Below are positions 11,457 through 21,300 of a stretch of DNA of 64,000 nucleotides, piece by piece. Each line of letters opens with the position of its first letter. Positions within the stretch are counted from its first letter, which is position 1. The notes under the pieces were generated by a model that saw only the letters and a program-made list of their open reading frames with translations, had not been told where the DNA came from and did no database searches. This DNA comes from Afifella aestuarii. GTDB lineage: Bacteria > Pseudomonadota > Alphaproteobacteria > Rhizobiales > Afifellaceae. Made by a program: the position numbers and the translations under genes. The stretch is from positions 620,001-684,000 of the forward strand of contig NZ_SAUF01000001.1 in the NCBI RefSeq assembly GCF_004023665.1, read 5' to 3'.

Positions 11457-11534
11457 CCGATATGGCTAGACTGCCCGTTCTTGTCTCACAAGCAAAGAGA
11501 AGGCGAGCCGGGCATTTCGCCGGGGCTTACCTTC

Positions 11535-11948
11535 TCACCATTCGCCGCGTCTTTCTTTCTTCAGCGCGCCGCGGGCCTTCTTTGTCTGCAAGCGCCGCTC
11601 CTTTGAGGCGCGGGTCGGTCGTGTCGGCCGGCGCTTCTTGGGTGCGGTCAGAGCCTGGCGGATGAGCATGACGAGGCGCTTTTCGGCATCCTCGCGGTTC
11701 TGCTCCTGGCTGCGGAAGCGTTCCGCGCGGATGACGAGGACGCCGTCCTTGTTCAGGCGGCGGCCGGCAAGGCCGGTGACGCGCTGCTTTACGTCGGGTG
11801 GCAGGCTCTGCGAGGCGGCAAGCGCAAAGCGCAGCTCCACCGCGCTCGCCACCTTGTTGACGTTCTGCCCGCCGGGGCCGGACGCCTGGACGAAGCGCTC
11901 TTCGATTTCGTCTTCGGCAAGCGCGATGTTGGTGGAAATGCGGATCAT
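11535..11948 (-). CDS. arfB: Alternative ribosome-rescue factor ArfB
   Basis: A 137-aa peptidyl-tRNA hydrolase that frees ribosomes stalled without a stop codon. It carries the class I release-factor catalytic motif GPGGQNVNKVASAVELRF near residues 24-41 and a basic, lysine/arginine-rich C-terminal tail (from about residue 100) that inserts into the empty mRNA channel. Length matches ArfB/YaeJ and is too short for RF1/RF2. It lies between two genes on the same strand with gaps of about 80 bp, so it is probably independently expressed. Confidence 0.94.
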   Translation of the reverse strand: MIRISTNIALAEDEIEERFVQASGPGGQNVNKVASAVELRFALAASQSLPPDVKQRVTGLAGRRLNKDGVLVIRAERFRSQEQNREDAEKRLVMLIRQALTAPKKRRPTRPTRASKERRLQTKKARGALKKERRGEW

Positions 11949-12030
11949 GCTAAAAGATCGCGGCCGGTTCTGTTCTTCTCAATCATCAAATGGCTTCGTC
12001 AGGCCGCCCGCCACCTTCCACGATTGCGCC

Positions 12031-12381
12031 TCAGCCGTGGTCTTGCAGAAAGGCGTCGAAGGCTCTGAGGGCCGCACCTCCATAGACCACCGAGGGGCCG
12101 CCGCCCATATGGATGGCGGTGCCGATCGCCTCGGCCACCTCCGCGCGCGTGGCGCCGCAATCGGCCACGGCTTTGGCATGGTAGGCGATGCAGCCATCGC
12201 AGCGTACCGATACGGCGATTGCGAGCGAAATGAGCTCTTTGACCTTCGGCGACAGGGCGGCCTCCTCGGAGGCGGCTTCGCCGAGCGCGCCGAAGGCCTG
12301 CATCAGGTCAGGGATGGCGCCTTGCAGAAGCTCGATGCCTTCGGTGACCTCCTGCAGGGTTTCCGGGAAGTTCTCGCTCAT
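12031..12381 (-). CDS. Carboxymuconolactone decarboxylase-family (AhpD-like) protein
   Basis: A 116-aa small helical protein with the AhpD-type redox motif CDGCIAYHAKA, in which the CxxC plus histidine supports peroxidase or disulfide-reductase activity in related proteins. The rest follows the CMD fold (LSPKVKELISLAIAV; GATRAEVAEAIGTAIHMGG). The start codon is preceded by GAGGAG. Cellular substrate unknown; it is not linked to an ahpC here. Confidence 0.88.
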   Translation of the reverse strand: MSENFPETLQEVTEGIELLQGAIPDLMQAFGALGEAASEEAALSPKVKELISLAIAVSVRCDGCIAYHAKAVADCGATRAEVAEAIGTAIHMGGGPSVVYGGAALRAFDAFLQDHG

Positions 12382-12506
12382 GGGCCTGCTCCTCTGTGCT
12401 GGGGCTCCCTGGCGCGGGGCCCGGGCAAGGCCATGCTATCGCGGCTTTCGAGGGCAGGGCGTGACACGTATTGACGCGCTTGCGTCTCTCTCGGGACGGG
12501 GCTGCC

Positions 12507-13127
12507 TCACGCGGCAGACAGCAGGCACAGCCGGCAGCGATAGCCCTCGCGTTCGTGATAGGGCGCGTCGATCAACTCGTTGATGCGCAGATGTCCGTCC
12601 GCCTCGAAGCGGGTGAGCGCATCGGGATAGGCCTGCGCCTCCCAGACATTTTCGTGCACGGTGATGACGAGAGGCGCGTCCTTCTTCACCACGCGAGCAA
12701 GATCGGCGATCGCATCGGGGCCGACATGGCCGGAGGTGAAAACCCCGACGCTGATCGCCGCGTCATAGCTGTCGTCGGCAATGTTCAAACGCTCCGTCAG
12801 ATCCGCCACGTCGAGATTGCGGTAGACGTTCTTCTCCGCCGCCACATCCAGCATGCCCGGCGACAGATCGATGCCATCGACGGCGCCGAGCCCACGGCGG
12901 GAGAGTTCTTCGCCGACGAGGCCCGTGCCGCAGCCGGCATCGAGCACGCGCGCCTTGTCGTCGACGAGGTCGGCAAGGGCCGCGGCCGCAAGCTTCGGCG
13001 CAACATAGCCCATGCCGCGCAATGTGTCGGTGTCGTAGTCCCTGGCCCATGCGGCATAGACATTGCGCGTTTCGTCGCGGTCCCCGGCGAGCGCATAGAC
13101 GCGTTTCAGGATCGGATTGTCGCTCAC
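12507..13127 (-). CDS. Class I SAM-dependent methyltransferase
   Basis: A 206-aa methyltransferase. The SAM-binding motif I is VLDAGCGTGLVGEEL, followed by GAVDGIDLSPGMLDVAAEK (motif II acidic loop) and DDSYDAAISVGVF (motif IV region). GTG 13127 is chosen because AGGGAGG precedes it; the open frame continues upstream only through a low-complexity repeat region. The N-terminus (YAAWARDYDTD) resembles small-molecule methyltransferases of the Williams-Beuren WBSCR27-like group. Substrate unknown. Confidence 0.88.
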   Translation of the reverse strand: MSDNPILKRVYALAGDRDETRNVYAAWARDYDTDTLRGMGYVAPKLAAAALADLVDDKARVLDAGCGTGLVGEELSRRGLGAVDGIDLSPGMLDVAAEKNVYRNLDVADLTERLNIADDSYDAAISVGVFTSGHVGPDAIADLARVVKKDAPLVITVHENVWEAQAYPDALTRFEADGHLRINELIDAPYHEREGYRCRLCLLSAA

Positions 13128-13240
13128 GGCTTTGTGCCTCCCTGCTTCGCTTGAGCAAGAACTAGGCAGATGTGGGCGCGATGGCAAATCGGGGGCCGGA
13201 GAGTGCCTGCGATCGAGAGGCGTCTTTGCGATGGCCCGAT

Positions 13241-13310
13241 GGTTCGTCGGCGGTGGCTCGACGGTCGTGGCTCGACGGTCGTGGCTCGGCGGCGGTGGCT
13301 CGGCGGTGGT
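13241..13310. repeat. Five-copy 14-bp tandem repeat
   Basis: Five consecutive 14-bp units of the form GGCTCGRCGGYSGT (the first is GGTTCGTCGGCGGT; units 2 and 3 are identical) lie in the 390-bp gap between the methyltransferase and tRNA-Arg. It is a short minisatellite in otherwise non-coding DNA. The period is not a multiple of three and no gene covers it convincingly. Confidence 0.85.
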
Positions 13311-13515
13311 CCAGCTCGGGCGGCCTCTTGGCGGCGAGGCTCGCTGACGGGGCAATGCCGCTTTCAAGGGGCGGGCAGACGATCCTCACGCCTTTGACGA
13401 GGTCCGGCCTGAGGGGCGGATAGGTGCGTCTCACGCTCCCGGTCCTCATAAACGCGCAGCAGGCGTCGACACGCCGTTGCAGGCCCGCCTTTGATCGGTT
13501 ACATGGGCGTGAGCT

Positions 13516-13592
<77 letters not shown>

Positions 13593-13657
13593 AGTTTCCC
13601 AAACATTGCAAGCACTTAGCGGAGTCGCCTTTCAAGCGGCAGAGGCCTCAGACGCCG

Positions 13658-13678
13658 CCAGGCGGCAAATAGGCGGCA
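13658..13678 (+). repeat. Left copy of 21-bp terminal repeat (candidate integrase arm site)
   Basis: A 21-bp sequence beginning CCAGGCGGCAAATAGGCGGC is found exactly here, 66 bp inside attL, and again at 35431-35451, 138 bp inside attR, in the same orientation. Each copy contains two GGCGGCA half-repeats. Position and pairing suggest arm-type integrase binding sites. Confidence 0.65.
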
Positions 13679-13681
13679 CGC

Positions 13682-14167
13682 TCAGCCCAACAATTCCCGC
13701 GCCAGCGCCCGCAAGCCATGCGGGTCGTCGTCCCCCGGGCTTTCCCCCTCAGAATCGCGCCGCGGCTCTCCTGCGGCCTCGTTGACCCCGTCTCGGGCCG
13801 GTGCTGGCGCCGGCAGCAGTCGCGGTTGATCCTTCAGTGCGGCCACCTCCTGGCGAAGCGCCACGAGCTCGGCGTGCATGGCCTGCAACGCCTGCAACAT
13901 CGCTTGTTGCATACTCTCGGCGGTCGCCGTCGCAGATTGTTGCATCTCGCCCGGCATCTCCCGCGGCTCACCGTAGGCGCGGATCGCCTCTGAGAGGTCT
14001 ATGACGCGCTTCCCGTCGCCTCGGACGGTGCATGACAAGCGGCCGGCATCGATGTGGCGGTGCACGGTGGCCCGGTGCTTGCCGAACAGCCTGGCGGCCT
14101 CGGTGATGGTCAGTTGCATGGCGTTGCAGAACGTCGCGGCGGGGATGTTGCGATGATCCCTCGCCAT
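13682..14167 (-). CDS. Helix-turn-helix DNA-binding protein with coiled-coil tail
   Basis: A 161-aa protein. The N-terminal part has an excisionase/MerR-like winged helix (LTITEAARLFGKHRATVHRH followed by IDAGRLS). A Gln/Ala/Met-rich helical stretch (about residues 74-112, likely coiled coil) and a charged C-terminus follow. It is the first gene inside the left end of island 1. The start is uncertain: ATG 14119 would begin at MQLTITEAAR and fits the domain better; neither start has a clear ribosome site. It probably binds element DNA as a regulator or maintenance protein; no specific family is assigned. Confidence 0.6.
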   Translation of the reverse strand: MARDHRNIPAATFCNAMQLTITEAARLFGKHRATVHRHIDAGRLSCTVRGDGKRVIDLSEAIRAYGEPREMPGEMQQSATATAESMQQAMLQALQAMHAELVALRQEVAALKDQPRLLPAPAPARDGVNEAAGEPRRDSEGESPGDDDPHGLRALARELLG

Positions 14168-14261
14168 TGAAGGCAGTGCAATCGGGCCAGTCGCTTGGCG
14201 AGCTGCCCATCAGGCGTTACTGATCGCCCATCGAGCGCGATCGCGGCTGCAGCAGAGTCCG

Positions 14262-15062
14262 TCAAGCCACCGCGCGAGCCGATGCCAATCCAAGCTTCCG
14301 GCAAAGCTCTTTGAATTCAGCATGGCTGGACGCGACAGGAGGCATCAGGAAATCGGTGTTAGTCCCATCTGGCTCGAACCGAGTTTGATCGTTCGTGTTG
14401 CGCCGGAAATTGCGAAGCGCCACGGTATCGATGAAAACGTGGGGGCTGATGCCGGGAACAGGCCTGTCGGAAACGATTCGGCCGATATTGGAACCGATCA
14501 TAGTCGACCAGGCGCCCGGTCCCGCTTGAAGTCCGGCCATCGACGGCGGCGAATCGACCTCAAAGGATCCGGCGATCCGACTTTTGTAGAGCTCGACGTC
14601 TGCTCCACTGCCGATGTGGCAGACGCTTACCCCCTTTGGCATGTGAACGGGGGTGAAATCAGGCCAACAGAAACTTGTTACGTAAACACGCCGAAACTTA
14701 GGATCTCCCATGTGCTCAGTCGGTGATATTCCTACCATAAGTATCTGAGCGCCGCCCGCCTGTTCGCGAGGGTCTGACTCCGCGAAAAGCTTTGCTGCGA
14801 TCGGCGACCATTCTTCGGCTACTACCTCCGGCCTCCAGACGGCATCTTCCGGGAGATCCGGGACTAACAGGCAGTGCTGCAAGCATTCGATGAGGCGGAA
14901 GCCGATATCGACAGAACCGGCAAACCCTGCCAGCAGGTAAGGCCCCACCTGGTAGCACTTGCGGAGCATGTCTTGCTCGGTTCCATTTGAGAACGAGACG
15001 CGAACGTCAGAGATCACAAGCCCATGCCCAAAGATCGAAGAAGCGCCAATCACCCATGTCAT
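14262..15062 (-). CDS. Proteasome/HslV-fold Ntn-hydrolase-like protein
   Basis: A 266-aa protein whose first 60 residues read like a proteasome beta subunit. The initiator Met is followed directly by Thr (MTWVIGAS), so Met removal would expose an N-terminal Thr. Numbering that Thr as 1, an SDVR motif gives D18 and R20, and K34 heads KCYQVGPYLLAGFAGSV, mirroring the Thr1/Asp17/Arg19/Lys33 pattern of 20S proteasome beta chains with one residue inserted. That suggests a functional Ntn hydrolase, perhaps oligomeric. The C-terminal ~130 residues are unlike HslV. No HslU-type unfoldase lies nearby. A lipoprotein-like gene ends 41 bp upstream. Function on the island is unknown; a defence or regulatory protease is one possibility. 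Confidence 0.6.
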   Translation of the reverse strand: MTWVIGASSIFGHGLVISDVRVSFSNGTEQDMLRKCYQVGPYLLAGFAGSVDIGFRLIECLQHCLLVPDLPEDAVWRPEVVAEEWSPIAAKLFAESDPREQAGGAQILMVGISPTEHMGDPKFRRVYVTSFCWPDFTPVHMPKGVSVCHIGSGADVELYKSRIAGSFEVDSPPSMAGLQAGPGAWSTMIGSNIGRIVSDRPVPGISPHVFIDTVALRNFRRNTNDQTRFEPDGTNTDFLMPPVASSHAEFKELCRKLGLASARAVA

Positions 15063-15103
15063 CGGCAGACCTTTACCCGATTATTCGAGACCTGTCGTGC
15101 AGA

Positions 15104-15310
15104 TCAGGCTGGTTGCTTTTCTCTTCGAAGCTGCTTGCCTGCGGCATCGAGCACGGGAGGCTCGCTCCCACCTGGCAAATTTGGCCCCTCAGATCGGAAC
15201 AACTCCAGCGCGTCCGCCATCCCATCGACGCGGCCCGCTACGTAAGCACAGCCGGCGACGAAGAAGAGGCTGGCGATCATCGCGAGGGTCATCAGGAAGT
15301 GTCGCGTCAT
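15104..15310 (-). CDS. Small lipoprotein-like protein
   Basis: A 68-aa protein with a lipoprotein signal: basic start MTRHF, a hydrophobic stretch, and lipobox VAGC (Cys about residue 20), then a short hydrophilic tail. Such small lipoproteins in phage-like elements can be Rz1-type spanins, but no Rz partner or lysis cassette is seen. Its start overlaps the stop of the upstream gene (ATGA at 15310-15307), so the two are translationally coupled. Confidence 0.6.
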   Translation of the reverse strand: MTRHFLMTLAMIASLFFVAGCAYVAGRVDGMADALELFRSEGPNLPGGSEPPVLDAAGKQLRREKQPA

Positions 15311-15654
15311 GCCATCACCTCGCTGGTGCCGTTGGCCGCCCCTGAAGGCGTGGTGAGCGTGTCCAGGAGCCGCCAGGCGACCGCGTCGGAATCGAGACCC
15401 ACGCACTGGCAGAGCCAGTCGAGCTGGTACCGTTTCCCTCCGAGATCGAAAAGCGCCTCGCGGCCGTAGTCGCCGGCACGGCCCTGCATCCCCTTGGCGG
15501 CATCTTCAACGTAAAGGGCAAAGGCAGCCGCCCAAAGCTGGCGGCATCGGCCGGCCATCTCAGCTTCCGAATATATGCCGTCGGCACTGGTGAAGGCGGG
15601 ATCAACACCGGCGAGCGGCATGTCGATGGTGGGCAGGGGATGGGCGGCGATCAT
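15307..15654 (-). CDS. Hypothetical protein
   Basis: A 115-aa protein I do not recognise. It is soluble and mildly acidic, with a central helical stretch (EAEMAGRCRQLWAAAFALYV) and a conserved-looking GGKRYQLDWLCQCVGLDSDA segment. ATG 15654 is preferred over the in-frame GTG 15678 because CGGAG lies 6 nt before it and the GTG would overlap the divergent gene. The stop overlaps the start of the lipoprotein gene. Confidence 0.5.
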   Translation of the reverse strand: MIAAHPLPTIDMPLAGVDPAFTSADGIYSEAEMAGRCRQLWAAAFALYVEDAAKGMQGRAGDYGREALFDLGGKRYQLDWLCQCVGLDSDAVAWRLLDTLTTPSGAANGTSEVMA

Positions 15655-15777
15655 GGCGGCTCCGAAAGATGAGGACACCGCTCATCGTCGAGTCACTACG
15701 GCGCCAGCTCCAGGTCGAAACGGGATATAAACTTGGCTGCATTGCCGCGCGGTCAAGACTCGGAAATAGTTGGTGGA

Positions 15778-17066
15778 TGCCCTACGGACCATTTGACAAG
15801 CCGCTCGACGCTCTAACCTCCGAAGACATCGATAGTGTTGTCCGGGACTCTCTCCCCGAGAGCTTGTTTCTTGAGTTGAAGAAGGATCTCGCCGCCTCGG
15901 AAGGCGAGAAAACATCGCGATGGGCACAGGGTCACACGAAGAGCGTCCCGGAAGGTGCTCGCGATAAGATCGCCAGAGAAATCTGCGCCTTTGCCAACGC
16001 AGATGGCGGCACTTTGATCATCGGCATCAATGAAACGGCGGAATCGCCGGGCACACCTGGGCATGCAGATGAAGTGGTTCCGTTGCCCGAGCCCGGAAAG
16101 CTTGCGGACCAGCTTAAGCGATCCTTGGGAGACGTGATCGAACCTCCCTTGGGCAGAATTGAAGCAGCGGCTGTGCTTACCACAGAAGAAAACCACGGCG
16201 TCGTCGTTCTCCGCGGTCCCCCGTCACCACTCGCCCCGCACCGCGTGAAGGGGAAAGTGTGGCACTGCTTCATTCGTCGGGAGGACGAGAGCAAGCAAAT
16301 GGATATGCGGCAAATCCAGGACATGGTGCTGCAGAGGGAGTATTCGGCGGTGCGGCTAGAGCAGCAGTTCGAACGGGAAGCGGAACGGTTTGCCAACCGG
16401 CTACAGGCGCAACGGGCCCGATCTTCTGTCGGCCAATGGCTCGGCTGGCACTTGCTCGTGATACCCGAAACATCAGTCGCTCTGGATCTGACGACGCCGT
16501 ACAACACGCGCGTCTCACCGGGAGCGCTATACGAGAGCTACCGCTGCTCCGAGCCACGGAAGATGGGCCAAGCGGGAGAGCTTCTCCGGATCGAATCTGC
16601 GCGCCCGATCCTCGGTGGTATCGCCTCGTCACTATCATCCGGTTCTGGTGACAATACTAGAAGTCTGATTAACCTAGACTTGAGATGGTACAAGAATGGG
16701 CGGTTCCAGCTTGGCGTATTTTATAGGGCTGTGGAGGAGGAACCGCCGGCCATCGGGCGATCCGTCTTTACGCGTCTGCTGGCTGATTGCTTCTGGTGGC
16801 CTGCTGAGGTTCGCGCGCGCTGCGGAGATCCGTCCATCCCATTCATCATGCAAACTGCCATCGACAACGAGCCGAAGATGATGCTGGTGGAGCGTGGTGG
16901 GCCAGGCACGGTATTTGGCCAACCGACAATTGGAGGGACCCATGTCTCTCAGCTGCACGCTTTGGGTGCCGGCGAGGCCTTTGACGACGGCGTTACCGCT
17001 ATCTGCGAAGACATCTTCAACGCGTTTGGCGCCGACGCCAATAGCTGTCGCTACACCTATCGGTAG
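15778..17066 (+). CDS. AlbA_2 (Schlafen-like) domain protein
   Basis: About 429 aa from ATG 15778; an in-frame ATG at 15669 would add 36 residues that do not look like the family. The N-terminal AlbA_2 domain is clear: SLFLELKKDLA, REICAFANADGGTLIIGINE and LKRSLGDVIEPPL. These are the marks of Schlafen-type nucleic-acid-binding ATPase-like domains used in bacterial regulators and several defence proteins. The C-terminal half (from about residue 190) is unassigned, with several Trp-rich segments and no membrane helices. It diverges from the small-gene/Ntn-hydrolase group at 14262-15654, raising the possibility of a joint function. Confidence 0.75.
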
Positions 17067-17172
17067 TTGTAGTTTCGCCACTGAAAGCCACCACGCAACA
17101 GCCTAACGCCATAACGCTCGTCCCCGTCGTGATCTTCCAATGTCCGTAACGCCAACACGGAAATGGATACTC

Positions 17173-17424
17173 ATGGCCGCATCCAACGCCGAGCGACAGG
17201 CCGCTTACCGGCGCCGCTTGAAGGCCCAGGGCCTGGAGCGCATCAGCGCCTATGTCGATCCCGCCACCGCCCGCACCTTTCGCAATCTCGCCGCCGCTCA
17301 TGATCAGCCCCAGGCCGCTGTGTTCAAGCTCGGCACGCTGGCCGCCGCCCGGCTCCTGGCCGGCGAGAAGCTCGTCCCCGCCGATTCCGCCGAAACAGAC
17401 CTCGTGCTGAGGATCGACGCATGA
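17173..17424 (+). CDS. Small hypothetical protein with basic helical N-terminus
   Basis: An 83-aa protein starting NAERQAAYRRRLKAQGLERI, a pattern often seen in small mobile-element proteins, followed by a helical segment (TARTFRNLAAAHDQPQAAVF) that could be a ribbon-helix-helix-like DNA-binding unit. An upstream in-frame start at 17140 is possible. Its stop overlaps the next start (ATGA), so the two are coupled. Function unknown. Confidence 0.5.
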   Translation: MAASNAERQAAYRRRLKAQGLERISAYVDPATARTFRNLAAAHDQPQAAVFKLGTLAAARLLAGEKLVPADSAETDLVLRIDA

Positions 17425-18281
17425 TGCCGATCAAGGTTGAGTATTTCGAGGCCTACCCAGAGCTGATGCCGGGCATCCAGTTCTTCTCCTGCAGCGCCAT
17501 CGGCGCGACGCTCCGGCCGGCACACTGCGGAGCGCGCCACGACAGAGCGTGCCGGGTCCGCTCCGTGGACGACGACAGCGACCAGGCCTTCACCATCTGC
17601 CGCCAATGCCCCGTCGGAGCCCGCCACGCCGGCAAGGAAGCCGAATCCCCTCTGGCGCCGGTGTCACCGCTTCCCGCCTTCGTCTGCTCCCGCTGCAGCC
17701 GCGGCACCATGCGCATGATCGGCGGCCAGATCTGCGTGAGCTGCTACAACCGGGAGCAGGAAGCGCGGAAGGGGCGAAACGCCCGGGGCACCAAGCCGAT
17801 CACGTTTCAGCCGCTACGCCGGCACCACGTCGCCATCGACGATGGGCGAAGGGTTCGCTGGTTGGCCTTCGAGGTCCAGAACGGCCACGAGCCCCTGGTC
17901 CGGGCCTTGCGCGGCAAGCAGGCGGCCGCCTTGGTAGAAGAACGCCCGGGACGCGTCGCATGGGACCCGGATCTGGGCTTCCACTACGTGGACCAGGAAG
18001 GTGCCGTGCTGACCGAGGATCCCGGGGCCAAGGGCGAGATCCGTTACCGGCCGCGCCAGCCGGGAGAAGCGCCCGCCCGGGTCGCGCCGCCCACGATGAT
18101 GATCGAGCCGGGGACCCTGCGCACTTGGCTCGAGGTGAGCGATTGCGGCGACGACCTGACGACGGACTGGCAATGGCAATCGTTCGGCTGCGCGCGTTGC
18201 CGGCGCGGGGTGCTGCGGGCGCGGCGGCGATCTGGCTGTGTTCAATGCCGGTGCGCAGCCTGCGGGGTGAGAAGCGAATGA
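17421..18281 (+). CDS. Cysteine-rich, probably zinc-binding hypothetical protein
   Basis: A 286-aa protein with several CxxC knuckles: ICRQCPVGARH near residue 60, CSRCSRG and CVSC near residues 90-110, and a C-terminal cluster CARCRRG plus CVQCRCAAC. The spacing suggests two or three zinc ribbons. The middle part (about residues 130-240) is unassigned. It ends 29 bp from the convergent tape-measure gene. It could be a DNA- or RNA-binding regulator of the element; nothing more specific can be said. Confidence 0.55.
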   Translation: MMPIKVEYFEAYPELMPGIQFFSCSAIGATLRPAHCGARHDRACRVRSVDDDSDQAFTICRQCPVGARHAGKEAESPLAPVSPLPAFVCSRCSRGTMRMIGGQICVSCYNREQEARKGRNARGTKPITFQPLRRHHVAIDDGRRVRWLAFEVQNGHEPLVRALRGKQAAALVEERPGRVAWDPDLGFHYVDQEGAVLTEDPGAKGEIRYRPRQPGEAPARVAPPTMMIEPGTLRTWLEVSDCGDDLTTDWQWQSFGCARCRRGVLRARRRSGCVQCRCAACGVRSE

Positions 18282-18309
18282 GCGAGGGGGCACCGAAGCG
18301 CCCCTCTCG

Positions 18310-21300
18310 TCAGGCCACGCCGAACGGCTTGGGGCGCGAGACCTTCGGCTGCAGCTGCTGGGGCGGTGCCATCGGTTCGCCGCGCTCATTGCGCACGGTC
18401 ACGTCGACCGAGGGCACGTCGAACCGGAAGCGGTGCTCCTGTGCCCGCTGGGATAGCGCCAGGTCCTTGGGCATCTTCCGCTCCCCGACTCGCTCAAGCA
18501 CCTTGTCGACATAGTTCTGCGTCTCGCTCGGCAGGTGGTCGAGCCACTCGTCGCCGAACTCGCGAACGGCACCCTTCACGCGCCCGGGACCGGCGTTGTA
18601 CGCGGCGAGAGCCTTCCGACGGTTGCCGCCGAACTCGCGAAGCATCGCATCGATGTAGGCCTGGCCGACGCGCTCGTACTCCGCACGGCTGTCGTTCTGG
18701 ATCCCGAGGATGCCGTAGCCCGGGTCACGCGCGGTCCCCGGCATCAGCTGAGAGATGCCAAGGGCGCCAGCAGGCGACCGCACCAGGGTGCCGTCCGGAT
18801 TGCGGTGCCGCGTGCCCGACTCCTGCTCAAGGATGCTGGCGAAAAGCGCGCGGCTCGCCTCACCCGTGCCGCCGGTCGGTGACAGTGTGGCTGCCTGACC
18901 GCTGGTGCCCACCGGCAACTTCCCGATCACTCCGGCCTGGGCGACCTTCACATCCGCCGCCGCCGCCCCCGTGCGGTTGCGGTCCTTCGACCCTTCCAAC
19001 TGGCGCCGTCGCAGCTCGGCTTCCTCCAAGCGCTGGTTCTCGGTCTTTTCGATCCGGTCCAGCTCCTCCTGCAAACGCGCCTTCTCGGCCTCCAGACGCT
19101 TCTTCTTGTCGTCGACGATCGCCTGACGGCGCTTGTCGAATTCCTCCTGCGTCTGGTCGAGAAGCTCATGGCCTGCATCCGAGGAGCGGAACACCTGGTC
19201 CTGCTCCCAGGCCTGCGCCTTGCGCTGGTACTCCTGGCGATCGGCCTCGGTCGCGGTGCCCGCCTTCATCTTCTCGATGTAATGCTTCCGGAAGGGCTCG
19301 TTCTCCAGGTCGTAGACGCCCTTGGGAAGCAGGTCGGCAACGGCCTTGCGCCGCTGCTCCTCCAAGTCCGATAGCTGCTGATCGGTGCTGGCTTCGATCT
19401 TGCCCATCCGGTGGCTGGCGTCATTGCGAGCGATCTTCTCCAGCAGCTGCTGGCTGCTCATCTTGCCGTCGCCGGCCATGTAGAGGACGCCGGCGCGAAT
19501 ATCCTGGGTGAACGGCACCAGCTTGCTGGCCACGGCCGTCTTCAGGTTCTCGAGGGCGACCTTGCTGTCGCGAATGTCCTTGCCCTGGGTGGAGCCCTGG
19601 TCCCGCGTCGCCACCAGGCGTGCCAGCTCGTTCTTGATTGCCTCCTGGTCCTGGCCGGCCATCACCCGGTCCAGCGCCTCCCGCTCGGCGCTCGACAGCG
19701 CATCGGATCCGGTGCGGGAGCGGAGATCGTTGGCCACGCTGGTCCAGGTTTCGCGGCCACCGTCCTCGATCTTGGAGAGCGTGCCGAGGCTGGCGGCATT
19801 GATCCGGCTCATGTCGAACCCCTCGAGCCCCTCAAGGCGCTTGCGCAAGCTGCCCATTTCGTTCGGCTTGATGTCGAGCAGCGCCATGGCCTGCCCCATG
19901 CTCAGCCCGAGATGGTTCGCCGTCGCCGCGGCCAGCGTCTCGTTATGGCCGCCGTACTGGCGGCGCAGCTCCTCGAGGGTGGCCCTAAGGAGGGTCATGT
20001 CGCCGCCCGGCCCGACCATCCCGTAGCGGCCGGCGATGCTGTCTTCGCCGAAAGTGGTCGACAGGGTCGCGAACGGACCGCCTTCATTCCAGGTGCGGGC
20101 CTGGAAAGGGTCGAGCCCGTACCGGCGGCCGACCGTCGCACTGAAGAACTGGCTGGCCTCGCCATTGGCGCCGCCACGTCGCAGCGACTGCCCCGCCTGT
20201 CCAATGACGGCGGCACTGCCTGCCACGTCGAGCCCCGTCTGGCCGGAACCGGTCAACGCCGAGAGCAAGCCCGCATAGCCGGCGATATTGACGTTGCTGA
20301 GCGACTGGCGTGCCTGGCTGCTGGCGAAGTTGGAGATGGCATTCATGACCTCGTCGGCCTTGGCGAATGCGTCGGACTTGCCCACGGCTTCGCCGATCAT
20401 CAGTGCCAGGCGACGGCTGTCGTCGGCGTCGCCAGTCAGCCGTACGCCGCGCATTTCGCCGAGAAAGCTGACGCCGCTCTGCGGATCGAGCCCCAGGGCA
20501 CGGGAGAGCCCTCCACCGGTCGACAACTCATCCGCCAGCTGCTTGTAGTTGTCCTCGCTGACATTCCCCAGCTTGGTGAAGCTCGCGGCCAGCTTCTGGC
20601 CTTCTTCCCAGGTGACGTGCATGCCCTCGGCTGAGGCGCGCACACTCTCCTTCAGGTGCTCGAAGGAGACGTTGACGTCGCCGATCGCCCGCTTCAGCCG
20701 GTCATAGTCGATCTGATCCTGCTCGGCGGCACCAATCTTCTCGGTCGCAGCCCCCACGGCTTTGCCGACACCGAATGCTGCAAGTCCGCCGAGCAGGCCG
20801 ACCAGACCGGCGCCGGCGCCGCCCACGAGGGCAGTGTTAAGCGCACCAGAGGCGGCATTGCCCGCACCTCCCAGCCCCCCGAGCGCGGAGGAGGCGATGT
20901 TTCGCCCCTGGCGCCGCGCCTCATCTCCAGCCGCGCTTGTTCCAGGCGGATCGCGAGGTGGAGGGGTCGAGCCGCCGCCGTGACCAGAGACACCGCCTTC
21001 GCCTGGCTTCACGGCCTTGGCCGAGTTGTCGCGCAGGATGTTGACAAGGGTCTGCATGTACCGCGTGCGCTGATGGTCGTCCGGAAAGGCCTTGTTCCAG
21101 TCGACCTCGTTCCAGTTCTTTCCACCCTGGCCGGCTTCGTGAAGCCGCTTTGCCAGGCCGGGCGCCGCCTTCTTCAGGGCCTCGAAGCGAGCAGTCATCT
21201 GCTTCATTTCTTCGAGGGTGCCCTTCTCGATCGGGTTGAACGTCACGTCTTTGAGCGACGCGGCGGCCTTGCCCAGCTCGTTGAACTGGTGCTGCATCTG

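Noticed and set aside
19411-20634. 407-codon plus-strand open frame opposite the tape-measure gene
   Set aside because: No family features; the tape-measure frame has the transglycosylase motif and coiled coils.
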